Positions 23,268 to 30,860 of a stretch of 35,216 nucleotides of DNA are shown here, one piece after another. The translations under genes were made by a program, and so were the position numbers. A model generated the notes under the pieces. The model made no database searches and was not told where the DNA came from. It saw only the letters and a program-made list of their open reading frames with translations. Origin of the DNA: Flavobacteriales bacterium (GTDB lineage: Bacteria; Bacteroidota; Bacteroidia; Flavobacteriales_F; PHOS-HE28); assembly GCA_018057455.1 (NCBI GenBank), contig JAGPDT010000031.1, forward strand, positions 1-35,216, written 5' to 3'. Position 1 is the stretch's first letter, and the number at the start of each line of letters is the position of its first letter.

Positions 23268-25250
23268 TCAGGCGGCGGCTTCGTCCAAGGGGATCCGCAC
23301 GGTGGCCACCATGCCTTTGTGGTCGCCATTGGCCATGGTGAAGTGCCCGCGCAAAGCACGGACCCGCTCGCGTATGTTGCCCAGCCCGATGCCGCCGGTG
23401 GCGCGTTGGCCCAGGTCTTGCAGGCCTTTGCCATCGTCCTCGTAGATTAGCACCAGATGCCCGTTGTTCTTGAGCAACTGCAGGTTCACCTGGTCGGCCT
23501 GTGCGTGCTTCATGGTGTTCTGCACCAGCTCCTGGGCAATACGGAACAGTCCCGTTTCCAGCTCGGCGGGCAAACGCCGATCCAACCCGAAGTGGTCCAT
23601 TTGGTGTGTGATCCCGGCGGGCCCCAGTGCGCGTTCCAGCATGTCCCCTGTGGCGGCCACCAGGCCCATGGCTTCCAGCGAACGGGGCATGAGGGCATGG
23701 GCGAGGTTGCGGGTTTCACGGCCGGCATCGGTGGTGATGGCCAAGGCTTCGGCCACGGCCCTGTGAGGCGGTGGGCGTTCGGCGTTGACCTGCACGGCGA
23801 TCTCCTCCAAGCGGAATTTCAGGCCGGTGATCATCTGGCCCACGCCGTCGTGCAGCTCGCGCGCAATGCGCTTGCGCTCTTCCTCGGTGGCCAGCAGGAT
23901 GCCCCTCAGCCCGGCTTCACGCTCACCGATGATGGCGGCATCGTGCTTGGCCCGGGACCGGCGGAGGCGCACTTGGACCAGCAAAAGGACGGCCATGACC
24001 AACAGCACGCAGGCGCCCAGGGTGAGCGCGATCCATAGCTCGCGCTTTTTATTGCCAGCCTCCAGTTCGGCGATGGCCGCGCGTTGCGTTTGGATGCGGT
24101 TTTCTTTCTCCTGGGTCTTGAAACGGGTTTCCGCCTCCGCCAGTCGGGCGCCCATTTCCGCGTTGAAGATCGAGTCTTTCAGGGCTGCGTAGCGCTGGTG
24201 GAAGAGGAAGGAACTATCGCCATGGTCCATGCCGGCGTGCAGGCGGGCCAGGTCCAGCAGGGCTTGCATTTCCTCGCTGCGGGCCTGCACCTCCCGGCTC
24301 AGGTCCAATCCCTTGTGCAGCAGCTGGGCGGCTTCGCTGGTGCGGCCTTGGCGCACGCGGGTGCCGCCCAGCCCGATGAGTGAGGAGGCGGTGCCTTTGC
24401 GATCACCGGTACCGGTGCGGATGGCCAGGGCCTCGCCATAGTGGGCGGCGGCTTGGGCAAGCTGGCCGCGGGCCATTTCAATGCCTGCCAGGTTGTGCAC
24501 CTGCACGGCGAGCTCGGGTTGCAGGCCCTGCTCCCTGAAGTAGCGGATGGCTGCCTGGTAGTGGCCGGCGGCCGCTGATGTGTCGCCCAGTTGCACCTCC
24601 ACATTGGCCATGTTGCCATGGGAGGCGGCCAGTCCGGCGCCATCGCCGATGCGTTCCCGGATCGCGGCGGCGCGCCGGTGGGTGGCCAAGGCCTCGGGCA
24701 GGCGCTGGAGGTTGAATTGCAGGATGGCGATGTTGTTGAGCAAGGTGGCCTCGTGGGCGGGCGGCCCGGTGCGTTCATAAATGGCCAAGGCTTTGTGGTC
24801 TTCTTCCAGGGCCTGTTCGAACATGGACCGCGCTTGGAAGACGATGCCGCGCTTGTTGTGCACGGCGGCCATGCCGGCGGAATCCTGCAATTGCTTGCGC
24901 AGGTTGAGTGCGCGCACCAGCAGGCTGTCGGCCCTGGTGTATTCGCTGCGGTCGATGTGCAGGATGGCCAGGTCGTTGCAGGCTTGGGCTTCTCCACGCG
25001 GATAGCCTAGCCTGCGGGCGAGGTGCAAGGCGGACTGGCCGAAGAAGGCCGCGGAATCCGGGTCTTTCCGCCGGTAGCCATAGCACAGGTCGGACAGGGC
25101 CATCACTTTGGCCGTGTCATCCTTCAGGGCCAAGGCCCCGGCCGGGGACTGCACCGGGTTTTGGGCCCATGCACCCAGGCCTGCGCCGACCATGGACACC
25201 CCGACGAGAATGCGGCCAAGGGGGTGTTTTGAACGGTTGCCGCGGTGCAT
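23268..25250 (-). CDS. TPR-containing sensor histidine kinase (NarX/DesK-type core)
   Basis: A 660-residue kinase from ATG 25250, chosen because a TACATTCG element ends four bases before it and a signal peptide (residues 1-33, ending GAWAQ) starts there. Residues about 45-370 are TPR repeats (e.g. ACNDLAILHIDRSEYTRADS, HNLAGIEMARGQLAQAAAHY), predicted periplasmic. A coiled coil precedes the membrane segment at about 403-425. The HisKA_3 dimerisation helix has phospho-acceptor H467 in ARELHDGVGQMI. The HATPase domain has ELVQNTMKHA (N box), EDDGKGL and GIGLGNIRERV. It pairs with the NarL regulator downstream. The TPR part may sense a peptide or protein; no ligand can be read from sequence. Confidence 0.93.
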   Translation of the reverse strand: MHRGNRSKHPLGRILVGVSMVGAGLGAWAQNPVQSPAGALALKDDTAKVMALSDLCYGYRRKDPDSAAFFGQSALHLARRLGYPRGEAQACNDLAILHIDRSEYTRADSLLVRALNLRKQLQDSAGMAAVHNKRGIVFQARSMFEQALEEDHKALAIYERTGPPAHEATLLNNIAILQFNLQRLPEALATHRRAAAIRERIGDGAGLAASHGNMANVEVQLGDTSAAAGHYQAAIRYFREQGLQPELAVQVHNLAGIEMARGQLAQAAAHYGEALAIRTGTGDRKGTASSLIGLGGTRVRQGRTSEAAQLLHKGLDLSREVQARSEEMQALLDLARLHAGMDHGDSSFLFHQRYAALKDSIFNAEMGARLAEAETRFKTQEKENRIQTQRAAIAELEAGNKKRELWIALTLGACVLLVMAVLLLVQVRLRRSRAKHDAAIIGEREAGLRGILLATEEERKRIARELHDGVGQMITGLKFRLEEIAVQVNAERPPPHRAVAEALAITTDAGRETRNLAHALMPRSLEAMGLVAATGDMLERALGPAGITHQMDHFGLDRRLPAELETGLFRIAQELVQNTMKHAQADQVNLQLLKNNGHLVLIYEDDGKGLQDLGQRATGGIGLGNIRERVRALRGHFTMANGDHKGMVATVRIPLDEAAA

Positions 25251-25254
25251 GCGG

Positions 25255-25262
25255 CGAATGTA
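25255..25262 (-). promoter_or_regulatory. Predicted -7 element of the TPR kinase gene, four bases from ATG
   Basis: TACATTCG on the minus strand, spacer CCGC, ATG at 25250. A TTG lies 15 bases upstream of it. Confidence 0.55.
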
Positions 25263-25280
25263 GTACGCCGTGCACGGCAA

Positions 25281-25310
25281 GGCCCGGGCGGCCATCACAC
25301 CGCCCGGGCC
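25281..25310 (-). terminator. Strong GC-rich hairpin between the lipoprotein and TPR kinase genes
   Basis: Perfect 11-bp stem GGCCCGGGCGG / CCGCCCGGGCC with an 8-base loop, 21 bases past the lipoprotein stop. No T-run follows on the minus strand, but it is the most stable hairpin in the window and should separate the two genes. Confidence 0.65.
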
Positions 25311-25331
25311 CCGCGTTCGGGAAGGTGGGGC

Positions 25332-26090
25332 CTATTGGACGGTGGCCCCCAGCGTACGCGCCGTTTGCTTGCCGAAGTAGAAGTCCTTGCCGCCGATGAC
25401 CTGGTGGGCGTAGCTGTAGGCGGAAACTTGGATCAAGCTCGGACCTGCGGCCAAACCGGCCAGTTCGGCGGAAGTAAAGGTGCAGCTGGAGGTGCCCGAG
25501 GGTTTGTATTTCACCACGCCGCCGACCATGAAGACCACGGAGTCGCAAGCACTGACGTTGTTGGCCGAGAGGGTGTACCCGCTGCCGCGGTCCACCGTGG
25601 TGGAACTGGTGATCTCGCCCACATCGGGGAAGGTGAAGGAAGGCGTTTGGTCCACCGCGGGTACACCGTTGGCCCCGGAAACGGTCCAGTGCGTGGTGCC
25701 GCTGCTCAGGTCAATGCCCATGGGGTTGGTCTGGCTGGGCAGGGAGATGTAGGTGTTGTTGGATTGCCGGGTAAGGTCCAGGTCGTTGAGTTTCACGGTG
25801 CCGGCATCCACCAGTACGGCGGCATCGGCGGCGGAAGGGAACAGGGCCACGCCCATGCCGGATTCCATTTCAAAAGGGAAGCCGCCGACCACTTGGGAAG
25901 AATAAGTGTTGATGGCCCAGAGCGTGCCTGATGAACCGTTGAAGGTGGGGGTGGTGGAGGTGTTGGTGGGGGTGGTTCCGCTTCCGCCGGGATCCGGTGC
26001 GGGCTGTTCGGGTTCTTCCTTGGTACAGGCGGCCAAACAGAGGGCGGAGGCGATCATGGCCAAGAAGACGGTGCGCGTGGTGCTGTGCAT
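25332..26090 (-). CDS. Lipoprotein of unknown function
   Basis: A 252-residue predicted lipoprotein from ATG 26090. The signal peptide (MHSTTRTVFLAMIASAL) ends in lipobox LAAC, followed by TKEEPEQPAPDPGGSG and a Thr/Ser/Pro linker (TTPTNTSTTPT). The body is beta-rich and Ser/Thr/Gly-rich, with GTLWAINTYSSQVVGGFPF, then WTVSGANGVPAVDQTPSFTF, two Cys (in SACDSVVF and SSCTF) and an end AHQVIGGKDFYFGKQTARTL. The acidic residues just after the Cys (TKEE) recall the surface-export signals of Bacteroidota lipoproteins. I do not recognise a family. It is a single-gene unit closed by the hairpin at 25281. Confidence 0.8.
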   Translation of the reverse strand: MHSTTRTVFLAMIASALCLAACTKEEPEQPAPDPGGSGTTPTNTSTTPTFNGSSGTLWAINTYSSQVVGGFPFEMESGMGVALFPSAADAAVLVDAGTVKLNDLDLTRQSNNTYISLPSQTNPMGIDLSSGTTHWTVSGANGVPAVDQTPSFTFPDVGEITSSTTVDRGSGYTLSANNVSACDSVVFMVGGVVKYKPSGTSSCTFTSAELAGLAAGPSLIQVSAYSYAHQVIGGKDFYFGKQTARTLGATVQ

Positions 26091-26111
26091 GTTGGTGCGT
26101 TGTTGGAGGGC

Positions 26112-26119
26112 CAAAAATG
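26112..26119 (-). promoter_or_regulatory. Possible -7 element for the lipoprotein gene
   Basis: CATTTTTG on the minus strand (consensus TAnnTTTG, one mismatch), 21 bases before the ATG. Confidence 0.35.
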
Positions 26120-26198
26120 GACTCCTTGGCGGTGCCTCGCCACCCGTTGGACCGCGTAATCCCCTACGGTGAACACCGTGATCACCGGCCAGCGGCCC

Positions 26199-27746
26199 CT
26201 ACAGGGGGATGTTGCCGTGCTTCTTGCGCGGCAAGGACTTGGCCTTGTTGCGCAGCATGCGCAGGGCTTCGATCACCTTGCGGCGGGTGTCGGCCGGTTT
26301 GATCACCTCGTCGATGTACCCGCGGGCCGCGGCCTCATACGGGTTGGCGAAGCGGTCCTTGTATTCGGCTTCCTTGGCGGCCAAGGTGGCCCCGGGGTCG
26401 CCGGAGTCCTTGATCTCGTTGCGGAAGATGATCTCCGCGGCGCCCTTGGCCCCCATCACGGCGATCTCGGCGGCGGGCCAGGCGAAGTTCATGTCGCAGC
26501 CGATGTGCTTGCTGTTCATCACATCGTAGGCGCCGCCGTATGCCTTGCGGGTGATCACGGTGATGCGCGGCACGGTGGCCTCGCTGAAGGCGTAGAGGAG
26601 CTTGGCGCCGTGGTCGATGATGCCGCGCCATTCCTGGTCGGTGCCGGGCAGGAAGCCGGGCACGTCCACGAACACCAGCAGCGGAATGTTGAAGGCATCG
26701 CAGAAGCGCACGAAACGTGCGGCCTTGATGGAGGCGTCAATGTCCAGCACCCCGGCCAGCACGGCCGGCTGGTTGGCCACGCAGCCCACCACCTCGCCGG
26801 CCACGCGTGCAAAACCGATCACCATGTTGCGGGCATAGTCGGCGTGCACCTCCATGCTGCTGTCCGGGTCGATCACGGCGTTGAGCACTTCACGGATGTC
26901 GTACGGCTGGTTGGGGTTCTCGGGGAGGATGCGGTCCAGTGCGGGGCGCTGTTCATCGCCGGGCTGATAGGGGACCACCGGAGGGCGCTCCTCGCAGTTG
27001 GGCGGCAGGAAGCCCACCAGTTTGCGCAACTGGTCGATGGCGTCCAGTTCTTGTGGTGCGGTGAAATGGGCCACGCCGCTTTTGGAGGCGTGGGTGGAGG
27101 CGCCCCCCAGTTCCTCGGAGGTGACGTTCTCGTGGGTCACCGTTTTCACCACGTTGGGGCCGGTGACGAACATGTAGCTGGTGTTCTCCACCATCAGCAC
27201 GAAATCGGTGAGCGCCGGGCTGTACACGGCGCCGCCGGCGCAGGGCCCCATGATGGCGCTGATCTGGGGCACCACCCCGCTGGCCATCACGTTGCGGTGG
27301 AAGATGTCGGCGTAGCCGCCCAGGGAGACCACGCCTTCCTGGATGCGCGCACCGCCACTGTCGTTGAGCCCGATCACCGGTGCGCCGTTTTCCATGGCCA
27401 GGTCCATGATGCGGCAGATCTTGGAGGCGTGCGCTTCGGCCAGCGAGCCGCCCAGCACGGTGAAATCCTGTGAGAACACATACACGGTGCGCCCTTGGAT
27501 GGTGCCGTAGCCGGTGACCACGCCATCGCCCAGGAACCGCTGCTTGTCCAAGCCGAAGTTCACGCTGCGGTGGGTCACCAGTTGGCCGATCTCCTGGAAG
27601 GAACCTTCGTCCAGCAACAGGTGGATGCGTTCGCGCGCGGAGAGCTTGCCTTTGGCGTGCTGGGCCTGGATGCGGTCCTCGCCACCGCCCTTGAGGGCCT
27701 GGGCGGTCTTTTGGTCCAGCGTGCTGAATTTCGCTTTCATGTCCAT
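26199..27746 (-). CDS. Acyl-CoA carboxylase carboxyltransferase (propionyl-CoA carboxylase beta type)
   Basis: Carboxyltransferase subunit of a biotin-dependent acyl-CoA carboxylase, which moves CO2 from carboxybiotin to propionyl- or acetyl-CoA. It has 515 residues; ATG 27746 and 27740 are both possible starts (MDMKAKF). The N-terminal half has [16 protein letters not shown] and the oxyanion-type loop [12 protein letters not shown]. The C-terminal half has [26 protein letters not shown] and GAKGAAEII. It ends in the usual [11 protein letters not shown] and KKHGNIPL. Sequence is closest to PccB in pattern. No biotin carboxylase or biotin carrier gene is in the window, so the complex is encoded in pieces. 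It is divergent from the NIT-domain kinase. Confidence 0.95.
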   Translation of the reverse strand: MDMKAKFSTLDQKTAQALKGGGEDRIQAQHAKGKLSARERIHLLLDEGSFQEIGQLVTHRSVNFGLDKQRFLGDGVVTGYGTIQGRTVYVFSQDFTVLGGSLAEAHASKICRIMDLAMENGAPVIGLNDSGGARIQEGVVSLGGYADIFHRNVMASGVVPQISAIMGPCAGGAVYSPALTDFVLMVENTSYMFVTGPNVVKTVTHENVTSEELGGASTHASKSGVAHFTAPQELDAIDQLRKLVGFLPPNCEERPPVVPYQPGDEQRPALDRILPENPNQPYDIREVLNAVIDPDSSMEVHADYARNMVIGFARVAGEVVGCVANQPAVLAGVLDIDASIKAARFVRFCDAFNIPLLVFVDVPGFLPGTDQEWRGIIDHGAKLLYAFSEATVPRITVITRKAYGGAYDVMNSKHIGCDMNFAWPAAEIAVMGAKGAAEIIFRNEIKDSGDPGATLAAKEAEYKDRFANPYEAAARGYIDEVIKPADTRRKVIEALRMLRNKAKSLPRKKHGNIPL

Positions 27747-27793
27747 GGGGGCGGTGGGGTAGGGCCTGTGGTGCGCCGCATGGCGGCCGCGGC

Positions 27794-27801
27794 CAAATGT
27801 A
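27794..27801 (-). promoter_or_regulatory. Predicted -7 element of the carboxyltransferase gene
   Basis: TACATTTG on the minus strand, an exact TAnnTTTG match, 47 bases before the outer ATG. It lies 25 bases from the opposite-facing element at 27827. Confidence 0.55.
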
Positions 27802-27826
27802 GATAGCGCGGGAAGGTTGCTTCACC

Positions 27827-27834
27827 TACTTTCG
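27827..27834 (+). promoter_or_regulatory. Predicted -7 element of the NIT-domain kinase gene
   Basis: TACTTTCG, spacer TGGGCCG, ATG at 27842. It is nearly leaderless and faces away from the carboxyltransferase promoter. Confidence 0.55.
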
Positions 27835-27841
27835 TGGGCCG

Positions 27842-29755
27842 ATGAAATGGCGCTTCGCCGATCTCCCCATCCGGGCCAAGTTCCTGATCACCTTGGGCAT
27901 CCCTGTGATGGGCCTGGTGCTGCTGATCGGCAAGCAGGTGGATTCCAACCTCAAGCGCAGCCGGGTGCTGGGCTATGTGTCCAAGCAGGCGGGCAATATC
28001 CGCATGGTGGGCGATTTGGCCGATGCCCTGCAGCAGGAGGCCGCCAGCACGGTGGCCACCATGGAGGGACTGGTGCCCAGCGGGCGCCAAATGGAGCTGG
28101 CCCGGATGCGCACGGATGCGCGCATCGTCCGCATCAACGACCCGGCCATCACCGGTGATGCCGTGCCTTGGACCCCGGAAGTGCTGGGCCCGTTGGACGA
28201 TCTGCGCACGCGCGTGGACCAGGGCCGCATCGCTGTGGTGCAGGCGGAACAGCAGTACCGCGGACTGAACTTGGAACTCATGCGCGGCTTGGGCGAAATG
28301 TCCAAGTATGCCATCGACCAGGAGGTCAGCAACAAGCTTTTCGCGCACCGCAACCTGCTGGCGGCCAAGCAGGCCCTGAACGGCATCCGCACCACCGTGC
28401 TGCGCGGCCTGCTCCATGGCATGGGGCCTGCGGAACTGGGCGGTTTGAATGAGCGCATCGCCCTGTACGAGACCAGCATGATGCTGTTCGAGCGGGATGG
28501 CTCGGCGAACATGCTGGAGCACTACCACAACACCTTCCAAGGGCCGGACGTGAACTTCCTGCGCTCGGTGATCGGCATGGTGGAGATCAAGCGCAGCACC
28601 CAGGGGCTGGATACCGATCCGGGGCAATGGTGGGCATTGAGCGGAAAGGCCTTGGACCGGTTGCGCGCCGTGGAAGCCCGTTCCATCGAGGGCATCATCG
28701 CCATGAGCAATGAGGTCTCACAAGATGCCCAGCAGCGCTTGGTGCTGGTGCTCGCCGCCTTGTTGCTGGTGGTGGGCATGGTCACCCTGATGGCCTTCAT
28801 GATCATGCGCGGCCTGCGCGGCACCATCACCGAGGTGACGAACGCTGCGGCGGCCTTGGCCCAAGGTGATGTGCGGGCCAACGTGCAGGTGATCTCCATG
28901 GATGAAGTGGGCCAGATGGCCGGGTCGTTCAACACCATGATTGACACCATGCGGTCGTTGTCGGCCAGCGCTGATGCCATCGGCCAAGGCAACTACGACA
29001 CCCCCGTGGTGGTGCGCGGGGAGCAGGATGCCCTGGGGCTTTCCATTGCCCGCATGCAGAACAACCTGCGGGCGGCCAAGGAGCGGGACATGGCGTACAA
29101 CCAGGTGTTGTTCCGCGAGAAGGAAAAGCTTGAGCGGGCCAATGAGCGCATCCGTGTGCTGATCCGTGAGACCCACCACCGGGTGAAGAACAACCTGCAG
29201 GTGGTCTCCAGCATGCTGCGCCTACAGGCAGGAACCCTCCAAGACCCCCGCTTGGTGCAGGTCTTCGACCAGACCCAGGGGCGGGTGGCCTCCATGGCCC
29301 TCATCCATGAAAAACTGTACAAAGGCGATGACCTGGCCCAGATCAACCTGGCCCATTACATCAAGGAACTCTTCACGGCATTGGTGCAGATCAACAAGGT
29401 GAGCGGCAACATCCGCTACCGCACCGCCATCGACCCGGACCTGGTGCTGGAGCTGGACACCATGGTGCCTTTGGGCCTGATCCTCAATGAGCTCATCACC
29501 AATTCCTTCAAGCACGCCTTCATCAACAAGGCCGAGGGCTTCATCAATTTGCGCCTGCACCGGGCAGGCGAGGCTGAGTTCGACCTGCACTACAACGACG
29601 ATGGCAATGGCATACCCCTGGAAAAGCAGCTTCACCATGCCGATACCCTGGGGCGCAGCCTGATCGAGAGCCTGGTGGAGCAGCTCAACGGCTTCATCAC
29701 CATGGACAGCGACCCTACGGGCACCCGCTACCACATCCGGTTCCGTACACGGTAA
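27842..29755 (+). CDS. NIT-HAMP sensor histidine kinase with HisKA_2 core
   Basis: A 637-residue membrane kinase. Segment 1 lies at about 13-32. The periplasmic region at 35-295 resembles the nitrate/nitrite-sensing (NIT) domain: a helix with DLADALQQEAASTVATM matches the NIT LQxERG-type helix, though the usual ERG reads EAA here. Segment 2 is at about 300-325, followed by a HAMP domain (about 325-378), a second HAMP-like helix pair (GQGNYDTPVVVRG) and a coiled coil. The HisKA_2 motif is THHRVKNNLQVVSSML with H445/H446. The HATPase domain has LILNELITNSFKHAF, NDDGNGIP and a Gly-poor G2 region. No response regulator is adjacent, so it is an orphan kinase. Ligand is not certain to be nitrate. 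Confidence 0.9.
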   Translation: MKWRFADLPIRAKFLITLGIPVMGLVLLIGKQVDSNLKRSRVLGYVSKQAGNIRMVGDLADALQQEAASTVATMEGLVPSGRQMELARMRTDARIVRINDPAITGDAVPWTPEVLGPLDDLRTRVDQGRIAVVQAEQQYRGLNLELMRGLGEMSKYAIDQEVSNKLFAHRNLLAAKQALNGIRTTVLRGLLHGMGPAELGGLNERIALYETSMMLFERDGSANMLEHYHNTFQGPDVNFLRSVIGMVEIKRSTQGLDTDPGQWWALSGKALDRLRAVEARSIEGIIAMSNEVSQDAQQRLVLVLAALLLVVGMVTLMAFMIMRGLRGTITEVTNAAAALAQGDVRANVQVISMDEVGQMAGSFNTMIDTMRSLSASADAIGQGNYDTPVVVRGEQDALGLSIARMQNNLRAAKERDMAYNQVLFREKEKLERANERIRVLIRETHHRVKNNLQVVSSMLRLQAGTLQDPRLVQVFDQTQGRVASMALIHEKLYKGDDLAQINLAHYIKELFTALVQINKVSGNIRYRTAIDPDLVLELDTMVPLGLILNELITNSFKHAFINKAEGFINLRLHRAGEAEFDLHYNDDGNGIPLEKQLHHADTLGRSLIESLVEQLNGFITMDSDPTGTRYHIRFRTR

Positions 29756-29786
29756 GGCGATTGCGCGCCACGCCGCCCGACCAACG

Positions 29787-29838
29787 GCTCCATGCCCTGG
29801 CGGTGGCAGCACCAGGCTGCCCGACCGGGGCATGGAGC
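29787..29838. terminator. Large bidirectional stem-loop between convergent genes
   Basis: Perfect 11-bp outer stem GCTCCATGCCC (29787-29797) / GGGCATGGAGC (29828-29838), with an inner stem GGCAG/CTGCC (29805-29809, 29817-29821). It lies between the kinase stop at 29755 and the YebC stop at 29853 and would end both transcripts. Confidence 0.65.
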
Positions 29839-29852
29839 GGGTCTTCGGGGGA

Positions 29853-30605
29853 TCAACCCTCGGCCAGCGCCGCTTCCACTTCTTCGCTGAGCTCCATGTT
29901 GTGGTACACGGCGTTCACGTCGTCGTCGTCCTCCAGCATGTCGATCAGCTTCATCACGTTGCGGGCCGTGGCCAGGTCGGCGGGCACGGTGCTCAAGGGA
30001 AGGCGTTTGAGCTCGGCACTCTTGGCCTCTATGCCAAGCGCATCGAGCTTCTGCTGGATATTGCCGAACTCGGTGAAGGCCGCCAGGACCACAAAGCCGT
30101 CCTCGTCGTGCACCAGGTCATCCGCCCCGCCGTCGATCAGGGCCATCTCGAATTCATCGGGGTCCATGCCTTTCAGGGCCTTTTCCTCCACCACGAATTC
30201 CGCCTTGCGCTCGAACACGTGCGAGAGCGAGCCCGAGTTGCCCAAGTTGCCGTCGCACTTGTTGAAGAAGCTGCGCACGTTGCTCACCGTGCGGGTGGGG
30301 TTGTTGGTGGCCGTGTCCACGAAGATGGCCACCCCGCCCGTGGCGTAGCCCTCGTAGGTCATCTCGGTGTAGTTCTCCTCGGTGCCGCCCGCGGCCTTCT
30401 TGATGGCGCGGTCGATGTTGTCCTTGGGCATGTTCATGCCCTTGGCGTTCTGGATGGCCACCTTCAGGCGGTGGTTGGCCTCGGGGCTGGGCCCACCGGC
30501 CTTCACGGCCATGGAGATCTCCTTGCCTATACGGGTGAAGAGCTTGCTGAGCTTGGCGTTGCGGGCGAAGATCCGGTGCTTGCGCTTTTCGAAAACCCGT
30601 CCCAT
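29853..30605 (-). CDS. YebC/PmpR-family regulator or translation factor
   Basis: A 250-residue protein of the YebC/TACO1 family, known as DNA-binding regulators in some bacteria and, more recently, as factors that help ribosomes on difficult sequences. ATG 30605 gives the short Bacteroidota N-terminus MGRVFEKRKHRIFARNAK. Family signatures follow: FTRIGKEISMAVKAGGPSPE, NMPKDNIDRAIKKAAGG, YEGYATGGVAIFVD, NRxF-like VRSFFNKCDGNLG, and a C-terminal acidic LIDMLEDDDDVNAVYHN. Full length. Its leader is about 50 bases from a TATTTTCG element and includes a GGCGC-GAGGT-GCGCC hairpin. Confidence 0.95.
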   Translation of the reverse strand: MGRVFEKRKHRIFARNAKLSKLFTRIGKEISMAVKAGGPSPEANHRLKVAIQNAKGMNMPKDNIDRAIKKAAGGTEENYTEMTYEGYATGGVAIFVDTATNNPTRTVSNVRSFFNKCDGNLGNSGSLSHVFERKAEFVVEEKALKGMDPDEFEMALIDGGADDLVHDEDGFVVLAAFTEFGNIQQKLDALGIEAKSAELKRLPLSTVPADLATARNVMKLIDMLEDDDDVNAVYHNMELSEEVEAALAEG

Positions 30606-30655
30606 GGTGTTGTTGTTTGATAGATGTGCGCGGCGCGAGGTGCGCCGATGGTCCG

Positions 30656-30663
30656 CGAAAATA
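30656..30663 (-). promoter_or_regulatory. Predicted -7 element for the yebC-type gene
   Basis: TATTTTCG on the minus strand, identical to the leuS element, 50 bases before the ATG at 30605. Confidence 0.5.
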
Positions 30664-30860
30664 GGCAGGGCCGCTGTAAGCGACCTATCCGCCTTCCATC
30701 GTATCCACTGTGGCCGACCCCGGACGCCATCCTGCACACCGTTGGCCGATCCGGAAGCTGGACATTGTGTGCCGATGGATCGATCAAGACGCATCCTTGC
30801 TCGATCTGTAGTTCGTGCTAAGCGGCGAATGGCGAATTTCAGCCCGTGTCGAGAGATCTC

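Noticed and set aside
26169-27473. Plus-strand open frame opposite the carboxyltransferase gene
   Set aside because: Antisense shadow; His/Gly-rich composition typical of reverse reading of GC-rich codons.
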